In this document: piece after piece, positions 5,363 to 6,296 of the stretch | Position numbering within the stretch: position 1 is the first letter of the stretch | How the letters are laid out: each line of letters opens with the position of its first letter | Assembly: GCA_945949475.1 (NCBI GenBank) | Contig: CAMFET010000055.1 | Span: forward strand, 1 to 6,296 | Origin: an uncultured Phascolarctobacterium sp. | GTDB taxonomy: Bacteria > Bacillota > Negativicutes > Acidaminococcales > Acidaminococcaceae | Length of the DNA stretch: 6,296 bases | Direction of reading: 5' to 3' | Notes under the pieces: model-generated | Database searches by the model: none | Told to the model about the DNA's origin: nothing | The model's input: only the letters and a program-made list of their open reading frames with translations | Translations under genes and position numbers: made by a program

Positions 5363-6296
5363 ATGTCTGAAGAAAATCAATTTACCTTTGAAAACAAGGA
5401 ATACCGCAAAACCTATTGGCACACCTGCTCCCATGTGTTGGCGCAGGCTATGAAAAGATTACACCCCGCTGTAAAGCTGGCCATCGGCCCCAGCATCGAC
5501 AACGGCTTCTATTATGATTTCGATACCCCGACTCCCTTCACTCCCGAGGATTTGGCTGCCTTGGAAGCCGAAATGCGCAAAATTTGCAAGGAAAAGCTCA
5601 AATTAGAGCGCTTTGAGCTGCCTCGCGCTGAAGCTATTAAATTTATGGAAGAAAAGGAAGAGCCCTATAAGGTAGAGCTTATTAATGACCTGCCCGAGGA
5701 TGCTGTCATCAGCTTCTATAAGCAAGGTGACTTCACCGATTTGTGTGCCGGTCCCCATCTGGACTCCACCGGCCGCATTAAGGGCAACGCTATTAAGCTG
5801 ACCAGCGCTACCGGCGCTTACTGGCGTGGCGATTCCAAGCGCAAAATGCTGCAACGTATTTACGGCGTGGCCTTCCCCAAGAAGGAGGAGCTGGACGCAT
5901 ATTTGGCACAGCAGGCTGAAGCTTTGAAGCGCGACCATAACAAGCTGGGCCGTGATTTGGAATATTTCACCACTGTTGATTATATTGGCCAAGGCCTGCC
6001 CATCCTGCTGCCGAAGGGTGCGCGTGTAATCCAACTTTTGCAACGCTGGATTGAGGATGTGGAGCAAAAGCGTGGCTATTTGCTGACCAAAACTCCGCTG
6101 ATGGCTAAGCGTGATTTGTATCGCATCTCCGGTCACTGGGATCACTATCTGGACGGCATGTTCATTTTGGGCGACCCGCATGACGAAACTAAGGAATGCT
6201 TTGCCCTGCGTCCTATGACCTGTCCCTTCCAATATCAGGTTTTCCTGAACCGTCAACGCTCCTACCGTGAGCTGCCCATGCGCTTAGGCGAAACCT
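5363..6296 (+). CDS. thrS: Threonyl-tRNA synthetase, TGS-less form (3' end outside window)
   Basis: ThrRS charges tRNA-Thr with threonine and clears mischarged Ser-tRNA-Thr. The frame is open from ATG 5363 to the window edge (311 codons), with AGGAGG at 5349-5354 as ribosome site. After only about 17 residues the editing domain begins: H20 and H24 (WHTCSHVLAQA), then IGPSIDNGFYYDF at 41-53, and C128 and H132 in DLCAGPH. This H-x3-H plus C-x3-H set matches the four editing-site residues of E. coli ThrRS, offset by about 53. The catalytic domain follows with GQGLPILLPKGA at 209-220 (motif 1 region), TGHWD-like SGHWDHY at 256-262, and ALRPMTCP at 281-288, whose C287 should be the first zinc ligand. 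The start of motif 2, YRELPMRLGET, lies at 301-311. The N-terminal TGS domain of about 60 residues is missing, and the T-box terminator leaves no room for it upstream. Motif 2 reads GET where E. coli has AEF. Function is confidently synthetase. Confidence 0.96.
   Translation, partial: MSEENQFTFENKEYRKTYWHTCSHVLAQAMKRLHPAVKLAIGPSIDNGFYYDFDTPTPFTPEDLAALEAEMRKICKEKLKLERFELPRAEAIKFMEEKEEPYKVELINDLPEDAVISFYKQGDFTDLCAGPHLDSTGRIKGNAIKLTSATGAYWRGDSKRKMLQRIYGVAFPKKEELDAYLAQQAEALKRDHNKLGRDLEYFTTVDYIGQGLPILLPKGARVIQLLQRWIEDVEQKRGYLLTKTPLMAKRDLYRISGHWDHYLDGMFILGDPHDETKECFALRPMTCPFQYQVFLNRQRSYRELPMRLGET

Noticed and set aside
5059..5453. Open frames on both strands through the thrS leader
   Set aside because: They cross a structured T-box leader and its terminator, and their products show no recognisable domain.
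5603..6256. Leftward 217-codon open frame opposite thrS
   Set aside because: The + strand reads a conserved threonyl-tRNA synthetase throughout; the antisense product shows no recognisable domain.
1..6296. Mobile elements, CRISPR arrays, tRNA or rRNA genes
   Set aside because: No terminal inverted repeats, transposase or integrase motifs, regularly spaced repeats, or cloverleaf/rRNA sequences were seen; gene content is conserved core genome.

Overview
The window comes from a low-to-moderate GC Firmicutes-type bacterium. The evidence is a division-cluster order resembling the Bacillus/Clostridia dcw locus (FtsQ/DivIB, DUF881 protein, small basic protein, FtsZ), a T-box leader in front of a threonyl-tRNA synthetase gene, and Gram-positive-style Shine-Dalgarno sites. 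FtsA is missing from its usual place before ftsZ, and the sporulation genes spoIIGA/sigE/sigG are missing from behind it. Together with the DUF4127 gene this points to a non-sporulating lineage. A Negativicutes member of the Acidaminococcaceae/Phascolarctobacterium type is my best guess, but it is an inference and not proven by the window.

Layout. Positions 1-3235 form one rightward gene string: the 3' part of ftsQ/divIB, a membrane-anchored coiled-coil DUF881 protein, sbp (DUF1290), a 100-bp gap, ftsZ, then nrdR 19 bp further on. The first three genes are tightly coupled, with a 10-bp spacer and then a 4-bp ATGA overlap. A strong hairpin at 3242-3272 with a U-tract on each side ends this string and may also serve the convergent gene. 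Positions 3349-4923 hold a leftward gene for an exported DUF4127 protein that appears to start at TTG. The 439-bp divergent region 4924-5362 holds two back-to-back sigma-A-type promoters and a complete T-box leader (Stem I, Stem II, Stem III, antiterminator, terminator). The leader controls thrS, which starts at 5363 and runs off the right edge.

How the genes work together. The left half supplies the divisome: FtsZ builds the Z-ring, FtsQ is part of the FtsQLB regulator of septal wall synthesis, and DUF881 and Sbp are conserved membrane companions of unknown mechanism. NrdR, the ribonucleotide reductase repressor, is probably made from the same transcript, so dNTP control is genetically next to division. 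The right half is a separate transcription unit in which uncharged tRNA-Thr should allow read-through into thrS. The thrS product lacks the N-terminal TGS domain of canonical ThrRS but keeps its editing-site residues.

No mobile element, CRISPR array, rRNA or tRNA gene was seen. The window is mostly conserved core genome. The points most worth a second look are the missing ftsA, the TGS-less ThrRS with an atypical motif 2, the divergent Stem I of the T-box, and the uncharacterised exported DUF4127 protein.
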